64,000 bases of DNA from Pontibacter beigongshangensis (GTDB lineage: Bacteria; Bacteroidota; Bacteroidia; Cytophagales; Hymenobacteraceae): NCBI RefSeq assembly GCF_014332515.1, contig NZ_VFSD01000001.1, positions 248,001 to 312,000 of the forward strand, given 5' to 3'. Made by a program: the position numbers and the translations under genes. Below the pieces are notes generated by a model. The model was given only the letters and a program-made list of their open reading frames with translations, was not told the DNA's origin and ran no database searches. Shown piece by piece: positions 1-9,874 of the stretch (its first letter is position 1; each line of letters opens with the position of its first letter).

Positions 1-205
1 TATGCACCTCCTGCCGGCTCCAGTACCCCGACGGTACCGAATGACCATGAAACACCAGGTTGATTCTCCTGTTATTCGGGAATACCGTTTTCAGCTCTTG
101 CTGTACCTCGCTTAAATAAACAGAACTGCCTGCGCTTTTCAGGCTCTGGCACTGTGCCGAAAAAGCTAACAGCAAGGCTAATACAATCAGGTTCGTTTTT
201 CTCAT
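1..205 (-). CDS. SGNH/GDSL-family hydrolase, 5' end only (cut by window edge)
   Basis: The minus strand opens with an ATG at 205 and stays open to base 1, giving 68 residues. It begins MRKTNLIVLALLLAFSAQCQ, a Sec signal peptide whose FSAQCQ end could also be a lipobox. The mature start reads VYLSEVQQELKTVFPNNR and then INLVFHGHSVPSGYWSRQ. The HGHSVPSGY block is the first conserved block (catalytic Ser) of a GDSL-like hydrolase type common in Bacteroidota carbohydrate loci. It lies 17 bases downstream of the 861-residue lipoprotein gene on the same strand, so it probably belongs to the same transcript and may deacylate a polysaccharide. Substrate and C-terminus are not visible. Confidence 0.7.
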   Translation of the reverse strand, partial: MRKTNLIVLALLLAFSAQCQSLKSAGSSVYLSEVQQELKTVFPNNRRINLVFHGHSVPSGYWSRQEVH

Positions 206-222
206 TTTCAACAGACAGCCAT

Positions 223-2808
223 TTACCAGGAAACCACCAGATTTCCGGTCACATTTTTCACTACATAACTTTTCCCGAATTCCTTCTCCCCTTTCTGGGC
301 AGGAATCTTTCCTTTTTTCCAGGGGTAGGTGGCGTTCACGTAAAAATGAATACCGTCGTCTGTAATCTGCTCATCGGGGTAAACGCGAACCGTAGCGTTC
401 TGAAGTCCTGATATCTGAAGCCTTCTGCTGATGCCCAGTTCACCGGAGTGCATTTCCTTGCACGATACAATGCCTTCGTTCTGCTCCACAAACACCCGGG
501 CCTCTCTGTTCCAGGCAGTCGGGAAAAAATAAGTAGCATATCCGTTCTGCAGCTCCGTGTCGTAACCATTGAGTACCGGTGCTCCCTGCGGAAATTTAAA
601 GCGATGCTTTACAGAGGTGTTGGGAACATATCCAGACAAGAAATACCCGTTGTTGCTGCGCGAAATGCTTAGAACAGGGCTCTTTACGGCCGGGTCGTAT
701 TTATCGACGATGTACTCGAGGCCAAACTCCTGCAGGGCATGCCTTAGATAGGCCGGGCCCACCGCATATTTTTCCGGATCATTTGGTTTCAGGAGTCGTC
801 CCCCTTCGTAGTGGCTGGAATTGGTGCCTCTCACATACACTATTTTGCCGCCTTTCCAGTCTGGCTGCGCCCTTACCCATAGCACGTCGCGGGTGTTTTT
901 GCCCTGCGTCATCTTCACCTTTACCTTAGTGTTCGGGTCTTTCAGTTCTCTGATCTGAGTTTTTAGGCCTCCGCCGGAAAAGAGAGCGGCATGCTGTATA
1001 ACGGCAGGTGCTGCTTTTGTCAGCCGGTCTTTGCTGTAGCTGTCTGCCAATGTAAACTCTCCTTCCAGTGCAGAAGTGTTCTGCAGGTTCATTAAGGCTG
1101 CAAAAGCCGGGCTGGCATGGTCCGCAGGCCCGTACACCATCACCTTACCGCCGTTTTTTACATAATCGATCAAGCTTTTTTCGAAGTCGGAGCCTGCTTC
1201 CGGCACAATGGTCACCAGCACAGAGGCATCGAACATGTCCGGCTTGTGCTGCAGGGCAGACCCGAAGTATTTGGTAGAGATAATGGTGTTAAGCGGAAAA
1301 CCATTGTTGATGGCCTGCCGGATAAACCAGTCGCCATAATATATTTCTGCCAGCCGGTCTTGTTCATTGTAAGCCCAGCTATGATATTCTTCAAAAGGAT
1401 ACACCCAAACCAGCGGCCCCGGCGCAGTCGGGCTGTCGTAGCGGGCTTTCAGAATGTGCGGGGTTACTTCGTTGGGCACCTGTGTCGGCATATTGCCAAA
1501 GGAGTCGTCGATGGTCAGGAAATTGAGGTGCGTGGGCAGCTTTATCTCACCCTGCTGGTTAATCATGGCCACTGACATTGGCAGGTAGATGTCGTGTGGT
1601 TCACGGCCATACCGGTCGAGCCAGGGGCTGTTCAGCCACCAGGGGTCGTGGGTATAGTAGCGGAAAATGTAGCGGTTGTCGGGCAGCTGCGCAATGCGTG
1701 ACATGTACCCCACCATCTCCAGTCCAAAATCTCCGTCCAGCGCGGCCCAGGGCGAGTTAGGTGGCGGCAGAATATTATAGCCACCCTCGTAAATCGCCTT
1801 CAGGTCTACGCCATCTTTGGCCAGGTCGATGCCCGTAGCCAGGTTGGTGCCCCGCGTCTCGATCCTGAAATCAGGGCATTCCTCCCGGAAAAGGGTCCAG
1901 AAATTGATGATCTTGTCTTTGGTGTCTGTCAGATTTTCTTCGTTAAAGCCTTCGCCTGTAAAAATAGTGCCGGTAGAGGCCCAGGGCTCCATGCCAAACC
2001 CAAAACCGTTGCTGAACCAGATGTAGTCGAATTCCAGGTCTTTGAGGAAATGCTGGCTCTGGCGACCGAAAAAAGTGCCAAAAGGCGTATTGTCCGGTAT
2101 TCCGTTTGGAAAGCCTGCGTACGAATCCTGGTCAGCTTTTAAAGTGGCGTAGCTGAATACAAAAGATTTGTGGCCCATGGCGCTACCTTCCAGTATCTCA
2201 GGGTGTTTTTTGTACTTAAAATCAGACTTGGCGAATTCCGGCCCCGGATCAAAAGTAGCACCTATGCGGATAGGTTTACCCGTAAGGGCTTCCCCTGTTT
2301 CCTTTAAGGTCTGCACTATAAACTTCAGGTCCTGGTAAGTAAAGTTGGGCGGGTTTTCCATGTACAGGTAAGCCCGCTCATGCAGCGACAGCTCTTTGGG
2401 CCCTACGCCTACCTCATGTTCGGTATTTGGGTTACCAATGTATTTTGCCCACTCCAGCGGTTGCTCCAGGCTGCCGTTATAATCCAGAATTTCGGAGCCA
2501 TCAGAGGTCCAGAGCATCACCGAAATGGTATCGGCGTGACGTAACAAAGCGCTCCATTGCGTAAACATCTCTGCCGCCACCCTCCGGATGTAGGCCTCAT
2601 CGTTTTGCTTGAATGGCTTCAGAGAAGTCTCCAGTGTAATGTTCTGAAACGGTTCCCCCCTCAGGCTAGTGTCTACCAGTGGCAAGGGGGCAGACTGGGC
2701 AGCAGTTGGAGCAGGAAGCGGAGGTGGTGGTGTGGTTTTGGAACTGGTGCAACTGTAGGCTAAAAGCCCCAGGAGTAGCCAAAGCCGGTGTTTAAGCTTA
2801 AAATTCAT
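223..2808 (-). CDS. large outer-surface lipoprotein, glycoside-hydrolase-like, function unknown
   Basis: This 861-residue protein starts MNFKLKHRLWLLLGLLAYSC, an SPII signal with the lipidated Cys at about 20, followed by a Pro-rich linker. Residues 55 to 540 look like a TIM-barrel-like carbohydrate enzyme, rich in Trp and Tyr, with acidic motifs such as GATFDPGPEF and NFLTIDDSFG. Residues 540 to 640 (VTIVPEAGSDFEKSLIDYV, then GGKVMVYGPADHASP) resemble the amidotransferase-like fold seen in beta-galactosidase trimerisation domains. The C-terminus is probably a beta-sandwich. I do not recognise a named CAZy family. It follows the first SusC/SusD pair after a 228-bp gap, as surface glycosidases of such loci often do. 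A catalytic role is inferred from context and fold impression only. Confidence 0.55.
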   Translation of the reverse strand: MNFKLKHRLWLLLGLLAYSCTSSKTTPPPPLPAPTAAQSAPLPLVDTSLRGEPFQNITLETSLKPFKQNDEAYIRRVAAEMFTQWSALLRHADTISVMLWTSDGSEILDYNGSLEQPLEWAKYIGNPNTEHEVGVGPKELSLHERAYLYMENPPNFTYQDLKFIVQTLKETGEALTGKPIRIGATFDPGPEFAKSDFKYKKHPEILEGSAMGHKSFVFSYATLKADQDSYAGFPNGIPDNTPFGTFFGRQSQHFLKDLEFDYIWFSNGFGFGMEPWASTGTIFTGEGFNEENLTDTKDKIINFWTLFREECPDFRIETRGTNLATGIDLAKDGVDLKAIYEGGYNILPPPNSPWAALDGDFGLEMVGYMSRIAQLPDNRYIFRYYTHDPWWLNSPWLDRYGREPHDIYLPMSVAMINQQGEIKLPTHLNFLTIDDSFGNMPTQVPNEVTPHILKARYDSPTAPGPLVWVYPFEEYHSWAYNEQDRLAEIYYGDWFIRQAINNGFPLNTIISTKYFGSALQHKPDMFDASVLVTIVPEAGSDFEKSLIDYVKNGGKVMVYGPADHASPAFAALMNLQNTSALEGEFTLADSYSKDRLTKAAPAVIQHAALFSGGGLKTQIRELKDPNTKVKVKMTQGKNTRDVLWVRAQPDWKGGKIVYVRGTNSSHYEGGRLLKPNDPEKYAVGPAYLRHALQEFGLEYIVDKYDPAVKSPVLSISRSNNGYFLSGYVPNTSVKHRFKFPQGAPVLNGYDTELQNGYATYFFPTAWNREARVFVEQNEGIVSCKEMHSGELGISRRLQISGLQNATVRVYPDEQITDDGIHFYVNATYPWKKGKIPAQKGEKEFGKSYVVKNVTGNLVVSW

Positions 2809-3036
2809 TTTTTGTTATAGCGTTATTAGCAGTAATTAAAAGGAAATCAGTATCGGCAATAAGGCACTGGTGTGCTTCAAATTAAATATTAGAAATGATG
2901 GAAGATAGGTTCTCTGGCAGATTTTTCAGCATGAAACCTTTTTCCAAATCCATATGGTGGAGCACTTGGTTACGGATCATTAGATTTTCCATAATAGTTT
3001 GTCCATTCTGTTATAGACAACGCGTGCCTTTCTTAA

Positions 3037-4467
3037 TTAATAACCTGTATTTTGCTTAATGGCAGGATTTATTTCAATTTCTCTTCTGGGAATAGGCAGG
3101 ATAAGCTCGTGCGGGGCTATAGAAAAGTTGAGGCCCTTTCCGGCATAGTAGGCATTAACCACCTCTTGTGCCCTGCCAGTTCTTACCAGGTCGAACCATC
3201 GGTGCGCTTCGTACGCCAGCTCTACTCTTCTCTCCTGCATTATCACCTCCCGCATCTCCGGCTGAGACAAGCCTTCCAAACTTTGCAAACCGGCCCGACG
3301 GCGCACTTCGTTCACATATTGCTGTGCGGATTCCGGGCTCCCCTGCTCATTTAGCGCTTCTGCATACATCAGCAATACATCGGCGTAGCGCAGGACTAAG
3401 AAATTAACGGCACCATCTCTTGGGTTTACAGCGGTCAGGTCCACAAACTTAAGGCCATGGCGGCTGTATTCGGTTGCTCCGGTCAGGTTGGAGGTAATGG
3501 AGTCGCCTACGGAGGCTTCTCTCCTGCTGTCGTCTGCTTCATAGGCATTCATCAGGCTCAGGGTTGGGGTTATGCGGCCAGAGCCCTGCTGATTATTGGC
3601 CAATAGCCCCGTAGAGGCCGGTGTAAACTGTACCGAATAGCTATTTCCTAAGTTCGCGCCCGAAATAAACTTCAGCTCAAAAATAGATTCGGGAAGATTC
3701 TCGTTTCCTTTCACAAACAGGCTTCTGTAATTTTCCGCCAGGGTGTACTGGCGTGCGTCTATTACTTCTTTCAGTTTGGAGGCGGCCAGGTCGTGGCGAT
3801 GCTGGGTCAGATATACTTTCCCCAACAAAGTTTTAACTGATCCGCGGGAGGCATGCCCTTTGTTGGGGTTAACTTCAGCAGGCAGCAGGGTTTCTGCACT
3901 TACCAGGTCCTCTATAATCTTACCATAGACTTCATCTTTTGGCTTTAACGTTAAGTCTGTTGCTTTTATCTGTTCAGGGCTGCGGAACTCCACCTGGCTG
4001 ATGGGGGCAGACCCAAAAGCTTGTACCATGATAAAATTGGCGTAAGCACGCATAAATTTTGCCTCTCCCAGTATCTTGTTCCTGGTAGCCTCATTAATGT
4101 CAGCACCTTCCAGGCGATTGATAATAACATTGCAGCGGGAAACAGTATAAAGTAGTCGGTCCCACACTGATTGAACAATGGTATTGGCCGGTGTAAGATT
4201 CATTTCATCAAACTCCACTTCTGTAATGGAGGAAGATGAAATAGAAATCTCCGCATTATCCGACATCAGTTCAGCTATGTAGAAGATATCGGTGTTGTAC
4301 ACGTCCCGGAAGGTTCCGTAAACACCGATCATGGCTTTTTCGAAGTCGTTTTCGGTCTTAAAGAAATTCTGGTCGTTTATCTGCGCTTCCGGTTGCAGGT
4401 CTAAAAAATCCTTGCAGGAAGTTAAGGCAACTATCAGGAACAGTATAATGATCGCTTTATTTTTCAT
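3037..4467 (-). CDS. SusD/RagB-family nutrient-binding lipoprotein (pair 1)
   Basis: The 476-residue product begins MKNKAIIILFLIVALTSCKD, with lipidated Cys18 followed by the SusD hallmark DFLDLQPEAQI. The N-terminal TPR-like part contains GEAKFMRAYANFIMVQAFG. The C-terminal SusD/RagB part contains VLRYADVLLMYAEALNEQG, VNEVRRRAG and ERRVELAYEAHRWFDLVRTG, and it ends in the usual PIPRREIEINPAIKQNTGY. The protein would cap the SusC barrel encoded 27 bases upstream and capture glycan on the cell surface. Length and motifs are complete. The ligand cannot be read from sequence. Confidence 0.95.
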   Translation of the reverse strand: MKNKAIIILFLIVALTSCKDFLDLQPEAQINDQNFFKTENDFEKAMIGVYGTFRDVYNTDIFYIAELMSDNAEISISSSSITEVEFDEMNLTPANTIVQSVWDRLLYTVSRCNVIINRLEGADINEATRNKILGEAKFMRAYANFIMVQAFGSAPISQVEFRSPEQIKATDLTLKPKDEVYGKIIEDLVSAETLLPAEVNPNKGHASRGSVKTLLGKVYLTQHRHDLAASKLKEVIDARQYTLAENYRSLFVKGNENLPESIFELKFISGANLGNSYSVQFTPASTGLLANNQQGSGRITPTLSLMNAYEADDSRREASVGDSITSNLTGATEYSRHGLKFVDLTAVNPRDGAVNFLVLRYADVLLMYAEALNEQGSPESAQQYVNEVRRRAGLQSLEGLSQPEMREVIMQERRVELAYEAHRWFDLVRTGRAQEVVNAYYAGKGLNFSIAPHELILPIPRREIEINPAIKQNTGY

Positions 4468-4494
4468 GGCTTTGTTGCTGTAGGTTAAACTAAC

Positions 4495-7400
4495 TTATTG
4501 AAGCGTTACTCTTAAGCCTAGTGTGAAAATCCTTGGGAGCGGGTACGAAAAATAATCTATCCCACTGGCCGCCACATTGTCGCCGGTTGAGCTTGACTCG
4601 GGGTCGTAGCCCGGGTAATCGGTAAAGGTGTACACATTCGCCACATCTCCGAACACTGTGAGCGCAGGAATCCGCAGTCTCTGCAGCAGGTTGTCGGGCA
4701 GCCTGTAAGACAGGTTGATGTTCCTGATTCTCACAAAAGAGCCATCGAACAGATACCTGGAATTGGAGCTGAGGCCTCTGGCGTAGTCGTTCCGGATGGC
4801 TCTGGGTACTATCCCGTCTCCCGGTTCCTGCTCCGATTTCCAGCGGTTGGCCACCAGGGCCAACTGGTTCTGCACACCTGCACTGTTCAGCACGATCTCT
4901 CCTCCCTGGAAATAAACCTGGTTTCCTTGCGTACCCACAATGGTCGTACTCAGGGTCAGGTTTTTAAAGGTAAGGTTATTCGTGAAACCGAAAGTGTATT
5001 TTGGCCAGGGGTTTCCTACAATAGTTCTGTCAGCATCTGTTATCACACCATCGCCGTTCACATCCTCAAACTTTAAATCGCCGGGCTGCACGTTGGGGTG
5101 TTGTTTGGGCAGGGCATCTACCTCCGCCTGGTTTTGAAACACCCCGATGGCATGCAGCATAAAGAAGCTTGAAATAGGATGCCCTACTTCCGTTATCTGG
5201 TAGGCCGAGTTACTTATTCTGGAACCTGTGGAGCTCAAGGCCAGCACTTTGTTCCGATTCATGCTGATATTGAAGTTCGTGTTCCAGGTGAAATTGGAAG
5301 ATCTGATATTAACCGTGTTTAAGGCAAGTTCTAAACCCTTGTTTTCGAGTTCACCTACATTTTGGGTGGAAGATCCGAATCCTGAGATGGCGGGTAGCAG
5401 GCTATTGAGCAACAAGTCCTTTTTGTGGTTCCGGTATACATCTGCTGTCAGCGTAAGGCGGTTGTCGAAGAGGGAAAGGTCCATGCCCAGGTTCACTTCC
5501 TGTGAGCGCTCCCAGGTCAGGTTTTCGTTGGCCAGGCTTTGTGGTACAATGCCCAGCACCGGCTGCGCTCCGGACACATACCTGGAAATGCCGAGCAGAC
5601 CGATGTGCGCGTAGTTCCCGATCAGGTTATTGCCGGAGGTGCCATAGCTGGCCCTGAACTTTAAGTCATTCACCGCTGTCAGGTTAGCCATGAATGGTTC
5701 TTTGGACACACGCCATCCTGCCGAGAAAGAAGGGAAAGTGCCCCACCTGTTATTTACCCCAAACCTGGAGCTGCCATCGCGGCGGATAGTGGCCGTAAAA
5801 AGGTATTTGTCGTGGTAAGTATAGTTTACCCTTGCCAGCAAAGAAAGCATCGACCACTCCGTTATAAAGTTGGTCCCGGCATTTACGTTTCCGCCTGCCA
5901 GAATCGGAATATAATCGGTAGGGAAATCCATGGCGCCGGCCTGGAACATTTCCAGGGCATCTTTCTGGGCCGTAAACCCTGCTACTGCGTTCAGGCTGTG
6001 CCGCTCCCCGAATACCCGCTGATAGTTCACGGTGTTTTCGTTGAGCCAGTTCAGGTTGGTGCGCTGGTGCGTTCCTGCGGTGGCCGGGCTGGTTTTGGCT
6101 CCCCACTCTCCTATTTCTGACGATTTCCAAAGCCTGGTCTTGTCTACAATGTAATTGACGCCCAGGGAAGTGCGCAAGGTAAGGCCATTCAGGATTTCAT
6201 ATTCCAGAAAGTTATTGTTGAAGATATTCGTGGAGTTGCGCCGGTCGCTGAATTCATCCAGAATAAGCAGCGGGTTTTCTACAGGCACTCCAAGCGGATC
6301 CAGTAGCTCTGAGCTGTACTGTCCGTTTTCGGTATAAATAGGAAGAGCGGGCGAATTGGCCAGGGCTGCTGAGATCAGGCCCCTTTGGCCCAGGTGACCT
6401 TCGGCGCGGGCAAAGTCACCGAATGAGTGGGAACCGGCCACCGATACGCCAATCTTTAAACGTTTTGTTAAATAGGCATCTACGTTGGTGCGGAGGTTAA
6501 ACTTTTTAAAGTTGGAGCCCTCTATTATTCCCTCCTGATCGAAATAGCCACCTCCTACATAATAATTGATATCGTTGGCACCGCCACTTACCGATAGCTG
6601 ATAATTTTGCATGGTGGCTGGCCTGAAAATTACATCCTGCCAGTCGGTGTTGGCCGGAAGTGCGGCCGGGTTCCGGAATTCAGGCTTAACGCGTGTGGCT
6701 CCTGATCTTATCTCATTTGGGTCGGAGGCGTTTCCACCGGCATACACCCAGGCATTGTCCCGGCCATCAGCCACGAATTCAGCAAACTGCTGCGCGTCCA
6801 GCAGGTCCAGTTTCCTGGCTACGGTCTGCACACCACCGGTTGCCTCAAAGCTGATGGAAGCCTTGCCCTGACGGCCCCGCTTGGTAGTAATGATAACAAC
6901 CCCATTGGCTCCCCTGGAACCATAAATAGCCGTGGCAGAGGCATCCTTCAGAATTTCTATCGATTCAATATCAGCGGGGTTGATGGTGCTGAGCGGATTG
7001 ATTTTGTTAGCGGTGTTGTTGGCCATGCCACTTGAGGAAAAAGAGTTTCCGTTGAAGCTGCTCACATCTGAGCCGCCACCTCCGGCACCAATTGCATAGC
7101 CGTCTATCACATACAGGGGCTGGTTTCCGCCGGTAATAGAGCTGATACCCCTAATCAGGATATTTACGTTCCCGCCCGGAGCTCCTGTTGTTTGCGTAAT
7201 CTGCGTACCTGCCACTTTGCCCTGCATCATCTGGTCAAAGCTGGCTGATGGAGTTGGCAACAGCTGCTCACTGGTCAGGCTTACCATCGAGCCGGTCAGG
7301 TCTTTTTTCTTCTGGGTGCCATACCCCACCACCACAACTTCCTGCAACAGCTTCTGGTCGTTATCGAGCGCAACATGTACAACAGCCCTATTTCCGACAG

Positions 7401-7683
7401 CTACTTCCTTGGGGTTGTATCCTACAAAGGAAGCAACCAGAATAGCGTTTGGACTCACTGATAAGGTAAAGCTGCCAGTTACGTCGGCTGTGGCGCCGTT
7501 CATTGTTCCTTTCTCCACGATCGTGGCCCCGATAAGCGGTTGTCCGCCATCTGCGGCTGTGATGGTTCCGCTGATCTCAATTTTGCTGCCTGATTGTGCT
7601 GCCAGCTTATTTTCAAAGCCTGTTAACTGTAACACCACGTAAATCAAGCCCAGAAAAAGTACTTTACTGTTTACATATTTCAT
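4495..7683 (-). CDS. SusC/RagA-family TonB-dependent outer-membrane transporter (pair 1)
   Basis: The 1062-residue protein has a signal peptide ending near LAAQ, then a carboxypeptidase-D-like regulatory domain (about 33 to 115; KIEISGTITAADGGQPLIGA). A TonB-box-like segment EVVVVGYGTQKKKDLTGS follows. The plug domain (about 120 to 265) carries PLYVIDGYAIG and DASATAIYGSRGANGVVIIT, and the rest is a 22-strand barrel ending in an aromatic-rich strand (RIFTLGLRVTLQ). It imports oligosaccharides into the periplasm using TonB energy, together with the SusD gene that follows. Two copies of the candidate operator lie 96 and 286 bases upstream of its ATG, so it heads a regulated transcript. Confidence 0.96.
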   Translation of the reverse strand: MKYVNSKVLFLGLIYVVLQLTGFENKLAAQSGSKIEISGTITAADGGQPLIGATIVEKGTMNGATADVTGSFTLSVSPNAILVASFVGYNPKEVAVGNRAVVHVALDNDQKLLQEVVVVGYGTQKKKDLTGSMVSLTSEQLLPTPSASFDQMMQGKVAGTQITQTTGAPGGNVNILIRGISSITGGNQPLYVIDGYAIGAGGGGSDVSSFNGNSFSSSGMANNTANKINPLSTINPADIESIEILKDASATAIYGSRGANGVVIITTKRGRQGKASISFEATGGVQTVARKLDLLDAQQFAEFVADGRDNAWVYAGGNASDPNEIRSGATRVKPEFRNPAALPANTDWQDVIFRPATMQNYQLSVSGGANDINYYVGGGYFDQEGIIEGSNFKKFNLRTNVDAYLTKRLKIGVSVAGSHSFGDFARAEGHLGQRGLISAALANSPALPIYTENGQYSSELLDPLGVPVENPLLILDEFSDRRNSTNIFNNNFLEYEILNGLTLRTSLGVNYIVDKTRLWKSSEIGEWGAKTSPATAGTHQRTNLNWLNENTVNYQRVFGERHSLNAVAGFTAQKDALEMFQAGAMDFPTDYIPILAGGNVNAGTNFITEWSMLSLLARVNYTYHDKYLFTATIRRDGSSRFGVNNRWGTFPSFSAGWRVSKEPFMANLTAVNDLKFRASYGTSGNNLIGNYAHIGLLGISRYVSGAQPVLGIVPQSLANENLTWERSQEVNLGMDLSLFDNRLTLTADVYRNHKKDLLLNSLLPAISGFGSSTQNVGELENKGLELALNTVNIRSSNFTWNTNFNISMNRNKVLALSSTGSRISNSAYQITEVGHPISSFFMLHAIGVFQNQAEVDALPKQHPNVQPGDLKFEDVNGDGVITDADRTIVGNPWPKYTFGFTNNLTFKNLTLSTTIVGTQGNQVYFQGGEIVLNSAGVQNQLALVANRWKSEQEPGDGIVPRAIRNDYARGLSSNSRYLFDGSFVRIRNINLSYRLPDNLLQRLRIPALTVFGDVANVYTFTDYPGYDPESSSTGDNVAASGIDYFSYPLPRIFTLGLRVTLQ

Positions 7684-7778
7684 CGTAGTTTATCATATAG
7701 GTGAGGCAATGAGTTTATAGTACTACTTGTAATCTTAATAACTGAGTAATGCTGAAAAGTTGATCTTACATAAAACAT

Positions 7779-7792
7779 CCTAACGCACTAAG
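7779..7792 (-). promoter_or_regulatory. candidate operator copy 1 (CCTAACGCACTAAG)
   Basis: On the coding strand the extended site reads TTAACTTAGTGCGTTAGGA. It lies about 96 bases upstream of the first susC gene. The wider sequence TTTTAACYTAGTGCGTTAR, followed by GATGTTTT, is shared with the site upstream of the second susC. This is one of seven near-identical copies in the window, all in leaders of this locus. Confidence 0.7.
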
Positions 7793-7967
7793 TTAAAACA
7801 GGCAAAAAAAATAGCTCCATTTTATGTGCCTTAAGTTAGCTGCGATGTATTGTCGGTGTTGTTCATAGATCAACTTAATGTAAAACCTGATAATATAAAT
7901 TAATTATTTTGGATAAGTTACTAGACTCTCTTTTTAGCTCTATGGGGCAATTTTAATTGGTTAGTAC

Positions 7968-8033
7968 TCTTAACGCACTAAGCATGTAGCAATAATAAAA
8001 AAATATCCTGAAACAACCTAACACCTGTAAGTC
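7968..8033 (-). promoter_or_regulatory. conserved promoter-like block, includes operator copy 2
   Basis: The operator at 7969-7982 (CTTAACGCACTAAG) is followed on the plus strand by an AT-rich block about 80 percent identical over 65 bp to 27551-27615 upstream of the MFS gene. The block contains CAATAATAAAAAAATAT and CCTAACA. Read on the minus strand it offers a TTAGGTTG element and a TATTATTG element about 18 bases apart, close to the Bacteroidota promoter form (TTG and TAnnTTTG). The operator would then lie at the transcription start. The first susC ATG is 286 bases downstream. Confidence 0.5.
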
Positions 8034-8060
8034 TTTTACCAATTATTTCTTCCATGTTTA

Positions 8061-8113
8061 GGAGCAGCAGAAGCAGAAGAGTGCTCAGGAGGGTGTTTTT
8101 GATTAGAATAATA
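8061..8113 (-). repeat. dispersed intergenic repeat, copy 1
   Basis: Read on the minus strand it begins ATTATTCTAATCAAAA, continues with CACCCTCCTGAGC, and ends in a CTTCTGCTTCTGCTGCTCC tract. It is intergenic, between the GH140 gene and the susC leader. Confidence 0.7.
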
Positions 8114-8260
8114 TGGGTTATGCTGAACAAGCTTATAGGGCCAGATGGCACTTTCTGAAGCCTCTGGTACACCTCCCATTTCATCTAAATGCAGGTGTCG
8201 TATTTAAAATACTGCCCAATCGGCCTGGCTCCGTCTGCTGACTTGGCCTGCAGCACGAGG

Positions 8261-9610
8261 TCAGCGGGCATCGAGGATTAGCACCCAGTCCTGGTCATCG
8301 CCTTGTGTGGGTGGGGAGAACGCTTTGGTGCCGGAGTTTTTGAAATTACCTCCTTTGCTTACCGTTCCGGTTCTGGGGTTAAACCAGGAGGCCTTTATTT
8401 TTTTCCCGGAAATAATTCCCAATTGTAATGTGAAAGGCAGCCCCGAAGCGGAATAAACAAAGCTGTATTCCGTTCCCCGGGTTGCCTGAATTCGCTCTTT
8501 ATAATGATCAGAAACCGGGCTTACGATCATCGACTGATCCGGCACCCGCTCCAGCAGGGGGCGCGACTCCATCAGTTGCCGCACATGTGTCATGGCGTTG
8601 GCGCCAGGCAGGTCCAGCGACTCGTACCAGGGCTTGGTGGCATCTATATGCCTTTTACGTTCCGGCGCGTACATCTGCCACACGTTATTGCAGCCGTAGG
8701 TGTGGCCATGGGCACCGGCAAACAAATTTAAATAAGCCTTTCGCCGGATATCGGTGGGATCTGCGTAGCCGTTTTTCTCCAGGTTAAAGCACACGGGAAT
8801 TTCTTCGTACATCGGCTCCCCATCCATGGTCGGCTTTACGGGTGACAGATTATAATCGTGCGTGATCTTGTCCCAGACTTTGGTGTCGGCGCAATGCCCG
8901 GACTGCCACATGTTAAAATCCAGCCAAGGTTCGGCATGAAACCACTTCGAGGAATTTGTTTGCGGGTGGAAGGTCATCATGGCATTTTGGTTGCCGCCTA
9001 CTGCTTCGGTTATGCCTCTGGCCAGTGCGCGCCACACCTCTACATCCTCAGAGCCATCGCGAGGGTTGCGGTCGCCGCCAATTACCCAGATTATATTTTT
9101 CCGCTCTTTGTACCGGTTGCCGATATACCTGCCGTAGGCATAGGCGTTGCGGTAATCGAGGATCTCAGGCCCCACCCCCCACTTATTCTTAAACAGCTTG
9201 TCGCCCCAGGTGGGCAGCAGGGCCATGTGTAAACCCAGTTCAGCAGCTTTATCCAAAATAAAATCTACGTGCTCAAAATAAGCTTCATTGGGTTTTAAGA
9301 GATCGTTCCCGTGCAAAGGCGTGTGCCCATAGGGGTTCGGGTCGTTCAGCCCATCATGCTCGGCCAGGACGACGGCCTGAATTACAGTAAAACCCTTTTG
9401 GGCCCTGTTGGTTAAGTACATGGTTGCTTCTTCGCGGTTTAACCTGTGAAAAAGCTCCCAGGCCGTATCGCCCAGGTAAAAAAACGGTTTACCATTGGTG
9501 TACACCAGGTACCGCCTGTTGTCGCTTACCTTTAAATCAGTCTGCGCTCCCGACAACATTGGAATAGTGAGGGCGAGGACTACAAACAAGGCTTGTACAT
9601 AGTATTTCAT
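8261..9610 (-). CDS. GH140-type glycoside hydrolase (apiosidase family, DUF4038 plus C-terminal beta domain)
   Basis: The 449-residue protein has a signal peptide (MKYYVQALFVVLALTIPMLS, then GAQ). The DUF4038-type TIM barrel spans about 28 to 360 and opens with YTNGKPFFYLGDTAWELFHR, the family signature. The C-terminal 85 residues (SPVSDHYKERIQATRGTEYS onward) match the small beta-sandwich formerly called a collagen-binding domain of putative collagenases. Likely catalytic acids are Asp180 in WVIGGDRNP and Glu265 in PTMDGEPMYEE. Characterised GH140 members release apiose from rhamnogalacturonan II side chains, but specificity here is inferred. The gene has its own long leader containing two dispersed repeats and no visible copy of the operator. 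It would act in the periplasm or on the cell surface. Confidence 0.82.
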   Translation of the reverse strand: MKYYVQALFVVLALTIPMLSGAQTDLKVSDNRRYLVYTNGKPFFYLGDTAWELFHRLNREEATMYLTNRAQKGFTVIQAVVLAEHDGLNDPNPYGHTPLHGNDLLKPNEAYFEHVDFILDKAAELGLHMALLPTWGDKLFKNKWGVGPEILDYRNAYAYGRYIGNRYKERKNIIWVIGGDRNPRDGSEDVEVWRALARGITEAVGGNQNAMMTFHPQTNSSKWFHAEPWLDFNMWQSGHCADTKVWDKITHDYNLSPVKPTMDGEPMYEEIPVCFNLEKNGYADPTDIRRKAYLNLFAGAHGHTYGCNNVWQMYAPERKRHIDATKPWYESLDLPGANAMTHVRQLMESRPLLERVPDQSMIVSPVSDHYKERIQATRGTEYSFVYSASGLPFTLQLGIISGKKIKASWFNPRTGTVSKGGNFKNSGTKAFSPPTQGDDQDWVLILDAR

Positions 9611-9652
9611 AGGGAGTAGCGTTTTTGAAACTTTGATAAAGAACCTAAATCA

Positions 9653-9709
9653 AATTATTTAAATGAAAATGCCCCTCCCGAGGCATTTTTTCTGCTGCTG
9701 CACCTGCTG
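9653..9709 (+). repeat. dispersed intergenic repeat, copy 2 (terminator-like form)
   Basis: It reads AATTATTTAAATGAAAAT, then GCCCCTCCCGAGGCATTTTTT split over an AATGCC/GGCATT stem, then a CTGCTGCTGCACCTGCTG tract. In this copy the palindrome plus T-run would work as an intrinsic terminator in either direction, upstream of the GH140 start. Confidence 0.75.
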
Positions 9710-9841
9710 AAGCTGCACCTGGAACCAGCAAAATCAAAACATAAAGTACCTGGCTAAAAGCTTTATGTTGGTGTAATTCATCAGCTAAAGTTAAAAAACT
9801 ATTCCTGCTTAAACCTTGCTTCCTTATGGTGAGGCAGCACA

Positions 9842-9874
9842 AATTATTCTGATGAAAAACCTCTTTGGGACTGC
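9842..9874 (+). repeat. dispersed intergenic repeat, copy 3 (degenerate)
   Basis: The start AATTATTCTGATGAAAAAC is recognisable, followed by CTCTTTGGGACTGC. The central palindrome is decayed. It lies about 130 bp from copy 2 in the same gap. Confidence 0.45.

Noticed and set aside
7978..8184. A 68-codon minus-strand frame in the susC-1 leader
   Set aside because: It is built from the operator block and repeat copy 1, both of which recur in non-coding settings.
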